From Caballeronia telluris (GTDB taxonomy: Bacteria > Pseudomonadota > Gammaproteobacteria > Burkholderiales > Burkholderiaceae): DNA of 64,000 nt. Location of the stretch: positions 558,001 to 622,000 of the forward strand of contig NZ_FCNZ02000001.1 in the NCBI RefSeq assembly GCF_001544495.1. Direction: 5' to 3'. Below the pieces are notes generated by a model that had not been told where the DNA came from, made no database searches, and saw nothing but the letters and a program-made list of their open reading frames with translations. The translations under genes and the position numbers were made by a program. Every line of letters starts with the position of its first letter. Positions within the stretch are counted from its first letter, which is position 1. Positions 17,545 to 25,488 of this stretch are shown here, in pieces.

Positions 17545-18015
17545 TTGCTCAAACTCGACCGCTATGACCTCGCCATCTTGCGCATCCTCGCGCGGGATGG
17601 CCGCATCACGAAGTCGAAGCTCGCCGAAGAGGTGAACCTCTCGATCTCGCCCGCCTGGGAGCGCGTGAAGAAGCTCGAAGAGAGCGGCGTGATTCGCGGC
17701 TATCGCGCGGAGATCGACTGGGCGGCGGCGTTCAGGGGCAGCCGCATCGTCGTGGAAGTGACGCTCGCGCGGCATACCGCGCAGGACATGCGGCGCTTCG
17801 AAGCGCGCGTGACCGAGGCGCCGGAAGTCGCGCAGTGCTATGCGACGGGCGGCGGCGTGGACTACGTGCTGCACGTCGTATCGCGCGATATCGACCACTA
17901 TCAGCGCTTCATCGACTCGCTGCTCGTCGACGAACTCGGCATCGAGAAGTACTTCACCTACATCGTGACGAAGGTCGTGAAGAGCATGCCGGACGACGTG
18001 CCCGACTGGACCTGA
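17545..18015 (+). CDS. doeX: Lrp/AsnC-family regulator DoeX (TTG start)
   Basis: A 156-residue Lrp-type regulator. An N-terminal winged helix (LDRYDLAILRILARDGRITKSKLAEEVNLSISPAWERVKKLE) is followed by an AsnC_trans_reg ligand-binding domain (VVEVTLARHTAQDMRRFE, then ATGGGVDYVLHVV). The first in-frame initiator that fits the family N-terminus is TTG at 17545, one base after the doeB stop; no ATG fits. Such regulators accompany ectoine-degradation genes and give a second, amino-acid-type control next to EnuR. A longer frame upstream overlaps doeB and is not needed. Confidence 0.88.
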   Translation: MLKLDRYDLAILRILARDGRITKSKLAEEVNLSISPAWERVKKLEESGVIRGYRAEIDWAAAFRGSRIVVEVTLARHTAQDMRRFEARVTEAPEVAQCYATGGGVDYVLHVVSRDIDHYQRFIDSLLVDELGIEKYFTYIVTKVVKSMPDDVPDWT

Positions 18016-18114
18016 AGAACAGAAAAAACCGCAAGCAAAGCGCTCTACAACCAAAAATTCGCAGCACGCCGACGCCTTACATTGGATGCATACCAGGACA
18101 AACAGGAGCCGTTC

Positions 18115-19596
18115 ATGATGCTGGGTCATCCCATCCTCTTCAAGTCGCTTTGCTATGTCGATGGCCGCTGGGTCCATAGCGAGAGCGCCGCGAGCGTCGC
18201 CGTGCAGAATCCCGCCGACCAGAGCGTGATCGGTCATGTGCCGATGCTCGATGCATCGCAGATCAAAGCCGCCGTCGATGCCGCGCACCGCGCGTTCGAA
18301 ACGTGGCGCTGGGTGCCGCAGCAAGAGCGCAGCGCGGTGCTGCTGCGCTGGCACGAACTGATCCTGCGTCATCAGCACGACCTCGCGGGCATTCTTTCGC
18401 TCGAACAAGGCAAGCCGCTTGCCGAAGCGCGCGGCGAGATCGCGTATGCGGCGAGCTTCGTCGAGTGGTTCGCGAACGAAGCGAAGCGTCTGACCGGCCG
18501 CACGATTCCGAGCCATATCGAAGGCGCGCATCTCGGCACGATGATGGAGCCGGTCGGCGTCGCGGCGTTGATCACGCCGTGGAATTTCCCCGTCGCGATG
18601 ATCACGCGCAAGGCAGCGGCGGCCATTGCAGCAGGCTGCACGACGGTCATCAAGCCCGCGCACGAGACGCCCTTTTCGGCCCTCGCGCTCGCGCAACTCG
18701 CGGAAGAGGCGGGCTTTCCGGCGGGCGTCTTCAACGTCGTCCTGGGCGAGCCGCAGATGGCGATGGACACGCTCGTGCGCGATACCCGCGTGCGCGCCGT
18801 GAGCTTCACGGGATCGACGCGCGTAGGCGGGCTCGTGGCGCGCGCGGCGGCGGAATCGGGCATCAAGAAGCTCGCGCTCGAACTCGGCGGCAACGCGCCG
18901 TTCATCGTGACCGAAGACGCGGATCTCGACCAGGCGGTGCGGATCGCCGTGGGCGCGAAGTTCCAGACCTCGGGCCAGGACTGCTGCGCGGCCAATCGCA
19001 TCTTCGTTGCAGCGCCGCTGTACGAGCGCTTCGTCGCGCAATACAGCGAGGCGGTGACGCGCCTGAAAGTAGGGCCGGCGTTCGAGGCCCAGGTCGATGT
19101 CGGTCCGCTCATGCATCAGGCGGCGTTCGATGCGACCGTCGCGCGCGTCGAAGACGCCCGGGCGAAGGGCGCGCGCATCACCGCGGGCGGCAAGCCGCAT
19201 GCATTGGGCGGATGGTTTTTCGAACCTACCGTGGTAGCCGATGCCCAACCGGGCATGCGCATCTACGACGAGGAAAACTTCGCGCCGACCTCGGCCATCT
19301 CGTCGTTCCAAACGCTCGATGAAGTCGTGGCGCTCGCGAACGACACCGAATACGGCCTCGCCGCTTACGTGTGCGCACAGCGCATCGACACGATTTTTCA
19401 GCTGGTGAGACGGCTCGACTTCGCGATGGTCTCGGTGAACGGCGTGAAGTTCACCGGCGCGCCGATCCCCTTCGGCGGCATGAAGGCGTCGGGCCTCGGC
19501 CGCGAGGGCGGCGCGGAAGGCTTCGAGCCGTTCGTCGAAACCAAGTATTTCTGCCTCGGCAATCTCGGCCTGCCGCTTTGCACGGCCGTTGCCTGA
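18115..19596 (+). CDS. doeC: Aspartate-semialdehyde dehydrogenase DoeC (aldehyde dehydrogenase family)
   Basis: A 493-residue NAD(P)-dependent aldehyde dehydrogenase. The visible features are the cofactor region TPWNFPVAMITRKAAAA, the FTGSTRVGG Rossmann loop, the catalytic Glu in ELGGNAP, and the nucleophilic Cys in SGQDCCAANR. By sequence it resembles succinate-semialdehyde dehydrogenases. In this operon it should oxidise aspartate semialdehyde from DoeD to aspartate. The ATG at 18115 has AGGAG at 18104-18108; the longer frame to 18082 is rejected. About 100 bp separate it from doeX, possibly with its own promoter. Confidence 0.92.
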   Translation: MMLGHPILFKSLCYVDGRWVHSESAASVAVQNPADQSVIGHVPMLDASQIKAAVDAAHRAFETWRWVPQQERSAVLLRWHELILRHQHDLAGILSLEQGKPLAEARGEIAYAASFVEWFANEAKRLTGRTIPSHIEGAHLGTMMEPVGVAALITPWNFPVAMITRKAAAAIAAGCTTVIKPAHETPFSALALAQLAEEAGFPAGVFNVVLGEPQMAMDTLVRDTRVRAVSFTGSTRVGGLVARAAAESGIKKLALELGGNAPFIVTEDADLDQAVRIAVGAKFQTSGQDCCAANRIFVAAPLYERFVAQYSEAVTRLKVGPAFEAQVDVGPLMHQAAFDATVARVEDARAKGARITAGGKPHALGGWFFEPTVVADAQPGMRIYDEENFAPTSAISSFQTLDEVVALANDTEYGLAAYVCAQRIDTIFQLVRRLDFAMVSVNGVKFTGAPIPFGGMKASGLGREGGAEGFEPFVETKYFCLGNLGLPLCTAVA

Positions 19597-19623
19597 CTGA
19601 ACCGGACCAACAAGGAGAAGCAC

Positions 19624-21021
19624 ATGACCCAACTCGACCAACTCTTCAACGAAGACCGCGCGCACTTCATGCATCCGTCCACGCACGCCCACGATCACGC
19701 GAGTGGCGCGCTGCCGGGCAAGATCGTGACGGGCGCGAAGGGCATCCGCATCGAGGATCATCAGGGCAAGACTTACATCGACGCGTTCGCGGGCCTCTAT
19801 TGCGTGAACATCGGTTATGGCCGCACCGAAGTCGCGGACGCGATCTACGAGCAGGCGAAGAAGCTCGCGTACTACCACACCTACGTGGGCCACTCGACCG
19901 ACACGATCATCGAACTGTCGTCGCGGATCATCGGCTGGGCGCCGGAAGGCATGAAGAAGGTCTACTACGGCATGTCGGGGTCGGACGCGAACGAAACGCA
20001 GATCAAGATCGTCTGGTACTACAACAACGTGCTCGGGCGTCCGAACAAGAAGAAGATCATCTCGCGCCAGCGCGGCTATCACGGCTCGGGCATCGTGACG
20101 GGCAGTCTGACCGGCCTGCCGAGCTTCCACCAGCACTTCGACCTGCCGCTCGATCGCATCAAGCACACGGTGTGTCCGCACTGGTATCGTCAGGCGCCGG
20201 CTGGCATGAGCGAGGCGCAATTCACCGCGTATTGCGTCGACGAGCTGGAGAAGATGATCGCGCGCGAAGGGGCGGACACCATCGCCGCGTTCATCGCCGA
20301 GCCGGTGATGGGCACGGGCGGCATCATCGCGCCGCCTGATGGCTACTGGCCCGCGATCCAGGACGTGCTCAGGAAGCACGACATCCTGCTGATCTCCGAT
20401 GAAGTTGTCTGCGGCTTCGGGCGTCTCGGCTCGAAGATGGGCGCGCAGCACTACGGCATCAAGCCGGACCTGATCACCGTCGCCAAGGGCCTGACGAGCG
20501 CGTATGCGCCGCTGTCGGGCGTGATCGTCGGCGAGCGCGTGTGGGACGTGATCGACAAGGGTTCGCAGGAATACGGTGCGATGGGTCACGGATGGACCTA
20601 TTCGGGTCATCCGATCTGCGCCGCGGCGGCGCTCGCGAACCTGGACATCCTGGAGCGCGAGAACCTTACGCAGAATGCGGCCGAGGTCGGCGGTTATCTG
20701 CAGGCGCAGTTGCACGCCGCGTTCGACAGCCATCCGCTCGTCGGTGAAGTGCGCGGCGCGGGCATGCTGGCGGCCCTCGAATTCATGGCCGACAAGGAAG
20801 GCCGCAAGCCCTTCGATGCCGCGCTGAAGGTGGGGCCGAAGGTGTCGGCGGCGGCGCTCGAACGCGGCGTGATCGCGCGGGCGATGCCGCACGGCGACAT
20901 CCTCGGCTTCGCGCCGCCGCTCGTCACGACGCGCGCGGAAGTCGACGAGATCGTCGGCGTCGTGAAGCAGGCGGTCGATGAGGTGGCGAATCAGGTGATC
21001 GGAACGGCCGCCGCGCATTGA
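19624..21021 (+). CDS. doeD: L-2,4-diaminobutyrate transaminase DoeD
   Basis: A 465-residue class III (omega) aminotransferase. It has [21 protein letters not shown], the [13 protein letters not shown] Asp motif, and the PLP lysine in [14 protein letters not shown]. It removes the terminal amino group of 2,4-diaminobutyrate, giving aspartate semialdehyde for DoeC. AAGGAG precedes the ATG by 6 bp. It closes the operon; a strong intrinsic terminator follows 21 bp after the stop. Confidence 0.93.
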   Translation: MTQLDQLFNEDRAHFMHPSTHAHDHASGALPGKIVTGAKGIRIEDHQGKTYIDAFAGLYCVNIGYGRTEVADAIYEQAKKLAYYHTYVGHSTDTIIELSSRIIGWAPEGMKKVYYGMSGSDANETQIKIVWYYNNVLGRPNKKKIISRQRGYHGSGIVTGSLTGLPSFHQHFDLPLDRIKHTVCPHWYRQAPAGMSEAQFTAYCVDELEKMIAREGADTIAAFIAEPVMGTGGIIAPPDGYWPAIQDVLRKHDILLISDEVVCGFGRLGSKMGAQHYGIKPDLITVAKGLTSAYAPLSGVIVGERVWDVIDKGSQEYGAMGHGWTYSGHPICAAAALANLDILERENLTQNAAEVGGYLQAQLHAAFDSHPLVGEVRGAGMLAALEFMADKEGRKPFDAALKVGPKVSAAALERGVIARAMPHGDILGFAPPLVTTRAEVDEIVGVVKQAVDEVANQVIGTAAAH

Positions 21022-21042
21022 GGCGATAGCGGCAAGTCGTAG

Positions 21043-21076
21043 CGCAAAAGCCCGCGTGCGAGCGCGGGCTTTTGTG
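21043..21076 (+). terminator. Intrinsic terminator of the ectoine degradation operon
   Basis: AAAAGCCCGCG (21046-21056) pairs perfectly with CGCGGGCTTTT (21063-21073) around a 6-base loop, and further pairing extends outward. The T-run ends the stem on the plus strand. It lies shortly after the doeD stop and is read in its direction; the A-run also makes it plausible from the other strand. Confidence 0.9.
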
Positions 21077-21133
21077 CGTTTCAACGGGTACGCGCGTTGC
21101 TCTTCGTTCATGACACTGACGAAGGAGAACGAG

Positions 21134-21448
21134 ATGGCGACCACCGAACGCAACGAAACCAGCCGCGACGACGGCACCGACAAGCCGCTCGGCGATCCGG
21201 GCAGCGGCGCGAGCGGAGGCGGCTCGATAGGCAACCTGCCGGGGCCGGGTTCGGCGACGGGAGGCGACCCGAAGCAAGGCGTGCGCAAGCCGAATGCAGG
21301 GGAAATGGAACCGGAGTCGAGGCGTCTCGACCAGCATCCGCATCAGACGGCGGAAGTGCCGTATGGCTCGGGTGACAGGCCGGAACCGGCGGGGGCGGGC
21401 GGGCTGGATGCGCAGAACGCGGATCTGAAGAACCCGAACGCGGACTAA
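21134..21448 (+). CDS. Small Gly/Pro-rich hydrophilic protein
   Basis: A 104-residue, strongly polar product with no hydrophobic core, rich in Gly, Pro, Asp and Glu (for example GSGASGGGSIGNLPGPGSATGG). It is almost surely disordered. GGAG lies 6 bp before the ATG at 21134, which decides the start over upstream in-frame codons that overlap the doeD terminator. No family recognised. A role in desiccation or stress is only a guess from composition. Confidence 0.65.
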   Translation: MATTERNETSRDDGTDKPLGDPGSGASGGGSIGNLPGPGSATGGDPKQGVRKPNAGEMEPESRRLDQHPHQTAEVPYGSGDRPEPAGAGGLDAQNADLKNPNAD

Positions 21449-21460
21449 AAGAAGTTGAAA

Positions 21461-21487
21461 TAAAAACGCGGCCGCGTGAGCGGCCGC
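21461..21487 (-). terminator. Terminator for the orphan pqqA gene
   Basis: GCGGCCGC (21468-21475) and GCGGCCGC (21480-21487) form an 8-bp stem around GTGA. On the minus strand the stem is followed by a T-run (complement of 21462-21466), which ends transcription coming from pqqA. It begins 8 bp after the pqqA stop. Confidence 0.8.
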
Positions 21488-21494
21488 ATCGGAC

Positions 21495-21569
21495 TTAACG
21501 CGTGGCGATGTACATCGTGATTTCAAAGCCAAAGCGCATGTCGGTGAAACTCGGAGTTTCCCACTTCAT
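21495..21569 (-). CDS. pqqA: Pyrroloquinoline quinone precursor peptide PqqA (24 residues, orphan)
   Basis: A 24-residue open frame on the minus strand reads MKWETPSFTDMRFG and then FEITMYIATR. This matches PqqA, including Glu16 and Tyr20 in the E-x-x-x-Y arrangement that the PqqE radical enzyme cross-links to make PQQ. A strong GGAGG lies 5 bp upstream of the ATG and a T-tailed hairpin follows the stop, so it is a complete single-gene unit. No pqqB, C, D or E gene lies in the window. It could be an extra precursor copy feeding biosynthesis enzymes encoded elsewhere. Confidence 0.92.
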   Translation of the reverse strand: MKWETPSFTDMRFGFEITMYIATR

Positions 21570-21585
21570 AAAGCCTCCTTTTGCA

Positions 21586-21626
21586 ATGGCCGGCCATGCC
21601 GATGCGTGACCGTTGCGCGACCGTTG
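21586..21626. promoter_or_regulatory. Palindrome and direct repeats upstream of pqqA
   Basis: ATGGCCGGCCAT (21586-21597) is a perfect 12-bp palindrome just upstream of the pqqA ribosome site. GACCGTTG occurs at 21608-21615 and 21619-21626, one helical turn apart, and a third time at 21766-21773 near the end of the 206-bp gap. These could bind a regulator of pqqA; no factor can be named. The rest of the gap shows nothing clear. Confidence 0.4.
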
Positions 21627-21775
21627 ACTGCAATTCGTGCCGCAAGCGCCGTGCCAAGCCGCGCGTCCGTTTTATCCGACGCTAGCCCCATCCTAAACCT
21701 TCTTCGCAGGTTGCATCACTGGGAAAATCGTTACCGTGGTTTACAAGGACCGCGTAGATTGTTCAGACCGTTGCG

Positions 21776-22009
21776 TCATTCGACTCGGTTCGCTTCGCGC
21801 AGGACCGCCGACGCACTATCGAAATTGCGGTCGCTCATGCGATTGAGCACCGCCATCGCTTCGCCGTCCGCACCATTGCTTTTCGCCAGCGCGAGCAGCT
21901 TTTCCTTGCCCATCGGGTAGTCGGCGCCCTTCAGCGCACTCGTGATGTCTTCCGCGCGCGGTTCGTCGGGATGACGATGGTTCTGGGCGTGAGCGGGATG
22001 CTGGGACAT
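21776..22009 (-). CDS. DUF2795-like small protein
   Basis: A 77-residue soluble protein. A His-rich leader is followed by DITSALKGADYPMGKEKLLALAKSNGADGEAMAVLNRMSDRNFDS, which fits the DUF2795 family of unknown role. AGGAG sits 8 bp upstream of the ATG at 22009; the longer frame is not needed. It reads toward pqqA with about 200 bp between them and no clear terminator. Confidence 0.75.
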   Translation of the reverse strand: MSQHPAHAQNHRHPDEPRAEDITSALKGADYPMGKEKLLALAKSNGADGEAMAVLNRMSDRNFDSASAVLREANRVE

Positions 22010-22156
22010 GTCCTTCTCCTTTGCTCGAGTCATGTGAGTTGGCGGGAACTGCATCGTTCGTTGCAGCAACGCATGTACCCGCTGCATCGCCGTGTCGGGC
22101 GCGCTTGATGCTTGCACCAAGCACATCGACTCAACCAACCACGCGAGGAACGCACC

Positions 22157-22393
22157 ATGACGATCAACGCCGACCGCATTTCCGACACCGAAATCAAAGT
22201 CGATCAGACGATCTACACGTTCGAATCGAAGGACGTCGCCGATGCGTTCCAGCAATGCCTCGGCCCCGATAGCGTCGATGCATGCAAGGCGCATCATCCG
22301 CCGATCGCGACGCGCGCCGCGCACGTCGACAGCGGGCCCGCCGAAGGCGAGCCCGGCAGCATCATCTCCCCGTCGCTCGGCGGGATGCCCTGA
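22157..22393 (+). CDS. Hypothetical small protein
   Basis: A 78-residue protein beginning MTINADRISDTEIKVDQTIYTF, with one conserved-looking core up to about residue 45 and a polar Gly/Ser/Pro tail. GAGGA lies 8 bp before the ATG. It carries two cysteines (QQCLGPDSVDAC). No family recognised. Its last 32 bp overlap, tail to tail, the end of the GGDEF-EAL gene on the other strand. Confidence 0.6.
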   Translation: MTINADRISDTEIKVDQTIYTFESKDVADAFQQCLGPDSVDACKAHHPPIATRAAHVDSGPAEGEPGSIISPSLGGMP

Positions 22394-25265
22394 AAAACGG
22401 CGTCGGCACGCTCGTGTAGCCGCGGGCGAGCCGGCCGGCCGCTGGCGAGCGCATGAGCGCGTCGAGTGGCATCGGCTTGTCGAAGAAGTAACCCTGGGCC
22501 TGCGCCGCGCCCATGTCGCGCAGCACGGCGAGCGTCTCCACGTCTTCGACGCCTTCGGCGACGAGCGTCAGGTCGAGCGATTCCGCCATGCGCACGATCG
22601 CGCGGACGATCGCCCGGCTGCGCGCGCTCGCGGTGAGTTCGAGAATGAACGACTTGTCGATCTTGAGGCCGCTGAAGCGGTACTGATGCACGTAACTGAG
22701 CGACGAGAAGCCCGCGCCGAAGTCGTCGAGCACGACCGACATGCCGTTGTCCGCGAGTTGCTGCATCGTGCGCCGCGCGAGATCGGGCTCGGCGACGAGC
22801 GCGCCTTCGGTCAGTTCCAGACACACGCGCGACGGCGCGACGCCATGACGGCGCAATAACGCGAGCACGTCGTCGGCGAAATCGGCGCGCGTCATGCTGT
22901 AGCTCGAACAGTTCACATGCACGGGCGGCCAGTTCGCGAATTGCGGGTCCGAGAGAATCACCGCGACGCGCGTCAGCATGTAAAGATCGAGCCGCCCGAT
23001 CAGCCGCAGGCCTTCGACAGCCGGCAAAAACTCGCACGGCCCGACGACGCGTCCGTCCGCCTGACGCCAGCGGATCAGCGCCTCCAGCGCGACGACTTCG
23101 CCGCTCCTCACATCGACGATAGGCTGGAAGTAGGGCAGCAGTTCGTCGTCGCGCTTGAGCGCATTGCGCAGCGCGCCTTCGCGTTCCACCTGGTCCGATA
23201 CCTCGCGCCGCAATTCCTGGTTGAACACGACAAAGCTGTCGCGTCCCGCGTTCTTCACGCGATACATCGCGGTATCGGCGTCGCGCAGAAGGTCGGCGGG
23301 TTCGGTGTGGAACTGGCTGTCCGCGCTCACGACGCCGATGCTGCACGACGAAAACACCACATGGTCGTCGATGTGAAACGGCAGGTCGAACGCGGCGAGA
23401 ATGCGCTCGGCGATCGCCACCGCATCGCTTTGCGACGTATTCGGCGAGAGCACCGCGAACTCGTCGCCGCCCAGGCGCGCGAGCAAATCGCTCGAACGCA
23501 GGCAGTTCCGCAAACGCCCGGTCGCCTGGATCAGCAGCAGGTCGCCGTAATGATGGCCGAGGCTGTCGTTCACGACCTTGAAGCGGTCGAGGTCGATGAA
23601 CATCACGATCACCTGATCGCCATGCGCGCGATAGTCGCGCCACGCGGCCTGCAACTGCTGCAACAGATGACTGCGGTTGGGCAGGCCCGTCAGCGAGTCG
23701 TGCGAGTTTTCGTGCAGGAGCCGCGCGTTGGCGTTGTCGAGTTCGCGCGTGCGGATCTGCACGCGCGCTTCCAGTTCGGCGTTCGCCACGTGAAGCGCCT
23801 CGGCGGCGCGCCGGCGCGACAGCGCGGTGTCGATGTGGCGCGACACGAAGGTCAGCAATTCCTGGTCGCGCTGCGAATAACGCACGAGCGGCGCGTAGCT
23901 TTGCACGGCGAGCACACCGCGCACGTCGTCGCCGTCGAAGAGCGGGATGCCGAGCCACGAGCGCAGCCGCACGTTCTCGTTGCCGGTGTCGATGGTGCGC
24001 TCGGCGATCAGGCGCCGCGCTTCGTCGGCGTCGATCAGGCACGGACGGCGCTGCCGGATCACGTGTTCGGTGAGGCCGCGCTGCCCGCGTCGCGGCGGCG
24101 GCGGGTCCTGAACGAGCTCGTCGACGTAATACGGGAACGACACTTCACGCGTGTCGGTATCGAAGAGCGCGATGTAGAAATTGCGCGCATACAGCAGTTC
24201 GCCGACGATCCGGTGCAGGCTGCGGAAGAACTCGACCATGTCGCCGGGACGGCTCGATAGCTCGGCGATCTGGAACAGCGCGGCCTGCAAGTGCTCGGCG
24301 CGCTCGCGTTCCGCGATGCCTTCGCGCAGCGCGGCGTTCACCCGCGAAAGCTCCGACGTGCGCCGCGCGACCTGTTCTTCGAGGTCCGCGCGATGCAGGA
24401 TGCGGTCGAGCGCCATCGCCACGTGCCGCGCGACCACGAGAAAGAGCGCGCGATCCTCGGCGCTATAAACGCGCGAGACGTCGTAGACCTGCATCGCGAG
24501 CATGCCGAACACTTCGTCGGATGCGTTCTTGAGCGGCGCGCCCATCCAGAACTCGGGCCGGTCGCCGATGCAGTAGTAGCGGCCTTCGGCTTCGGCCGCG
24601 CGGATCGTCGCGGCGTCGATCAGGAGCGGCTGGCCGGTCGTGAGGACGTGCGCGGTCATCGAAAGGCGCGCGGGATTCAGGATGTCGTAGTTCTCGGCGG
24701 CGACCACTTCCGTGTCGATCACGTCGACGTAGTACGGATAGGTGATCCGGCCGCTCTTGCGGTCGTAGAGCGCGAGATAGAAGTTTTCCGCGTCGATGAG
24801 CGTGCCGAGCCGTTCGTGCACGCCCTGCAGGAATGCCGCGCGCTCGGGCACCGAACTCGCCAGATAGGCGATTTCGTACAGCACGCGCTGCGTGTTCTGC
24901 GCGCGCACGAGGGCGTCGGTCTGCACGCGTTCGCCCAGGCGCCGCGCGAGGTCGTGCAGACACGGCTCGCCCGCGAGCGCCTCGGGCGCGACGAGCCAGC
25001 CGAGCACGCTTTCGCCGCGGCCCGTCGCCCAGCGATGCCAGCCGCGCGCCGCGCACTGCTGCGCGAACCGTTCCTCGGTCATGCTCTGGGGCCAGTCGAA
25101 CGACGCGTCGCCCTGGCCCGCCAGATGCAACTGCTCGCCCGCGCGATACCACGCCCAGGCGCTCGGCCGCCCGCAGCCGCGCGCGGCGTCGAGCAACGCG
25201 TCGATCGAAGGCGCGCCGGCATCCGGGCGCATTGCATCGTTCGTGTCCGGCGGCGCGTCAATCAT
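22362..25265 (-). CDS. GAF-GAF-GGDEF-EAL cyclic-di-GMP enzyme
   Basis: A 967-residue protein without membrane helices. Two GAF-like sensor domains (about 125-290 and 325-485) are each followed by short helical linkers. Next is a GGDEF diguanylate cyclase with intact GGDEF (599-603) and an RSSD I-site (590-593). The EAL phosphodiesterase begins at EAL (728-730), with its catalytic set present (NCSSYS, ELTEG, DDFGAGFSSL, DKSF, AEGVED). Both output domains look active, so GAF ligands or partners should decide whether c-di-GMP is made or degraded. The two GAF repeats share FYLALYD/FYIALFD and PYYVD signatures, which indicates an internal duplication. Confidence 0.93.
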   Translation of the reverse strand: MIDAPPDTNDAMRPDAGAPSIDALLDAARGCGRPSAWAWYRAGEQLHLAGQGDASFDWPQSMTEERFAQQCAARGWHRWATGRGESVLGWLVAPEALAGEPCLHDLARRLGERVQTDALVRAQNTQRVLYEIAYLASSVPERAAFLQGVHERLGTLIDAENFYLALYDRKSGRITYPYYVDVIDTEVVAAENYDILNPARLSMTAHVLTTGQPLLIDAATIRAAEAEGRYYCIGDRPEFWMGAPLKNASDEVFGMLAMQVYDVSRVYSAEDRALFLVVARHVAMALDRILHRADLEEQVARRTSELSRVNAALREGIAERERAEHLQAALFQIAELSSRPGDMVEFFRSLHRIVGELLYARNFYIALFDTDTREVSFPYYVDELVQDPPPPRRGQRGLTEHVIRQRRPCLIDADEARRLIAERTIDTGNENVRLRSWLGIPLFDGDDVRGVLAVQSYAPLVRYSQRDQELLTFVSRHIDTALSRRRAAEALHVANAELEARVQIRTRELDNANARLLHENSHDSLTGLPNRSHLLQQLQAAWRDYRAHGDQVIVMFIDLDRFKVVNDSLGHHYGDLLLIQATGRLRNCLRSSDLLARLGGDEFAVLSPNTSQSDAVAIAERILAAFDLPFHIDDHVVFSSCSIGVVSADSQFHTEPADLLRDADTAMYRVKNAGRDSFVVFNQELRREVSDQVEREGALRNALKRDDELLPYFQPIVDVRSGEVVALEALIRWRQADGRVVGPCEFLPAVEGLRLIGRLDLYMLTRVAVILSDPQFANWPPVHVNCSSYSMTRADFADDVLALLRRHGVAPSRVCLELTEGALVAEPDLARRTMQQLADNGMSVVLDDFGAGFSSLSYVHQYRFSGLKIDKSFILELTASARSRAIVRAIVRMAESLDLTLVAEGVEDVETLAVLRDMGAAQAQGYFFDKPMPLDALMRSPAAGRLARGYTSVPTPFFRASRRATGR

Positions 25266-25488
25266 GGGAAAAAAAACTCATCGGCGGTGGGAGCCAAAAG
25301 CCAGTCTCGGAGTGTCCGATCGGCGGCCGGCGTCGGGTTCGGCAAAGGGCTATTGTTCGGCCGTGTCAATGGATCGGTCTACTCGTGCTAACGGCAGTGG
25401 CGCAGGAGCCTTGAGCCAAATCGTGGGAAACCCCTACGCGATTGAATGCCGCGCTTCGTATGCGGAACAAGTTGCGTTCGCCCGGTTT

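Noticed and set aside
16798-21288. 1496-residue open frame on the minus strand
   Set aside because: It is antisense to doeB-doeD, which have full family motifs; its Arg/His-rich translation is a high-GC shadow.
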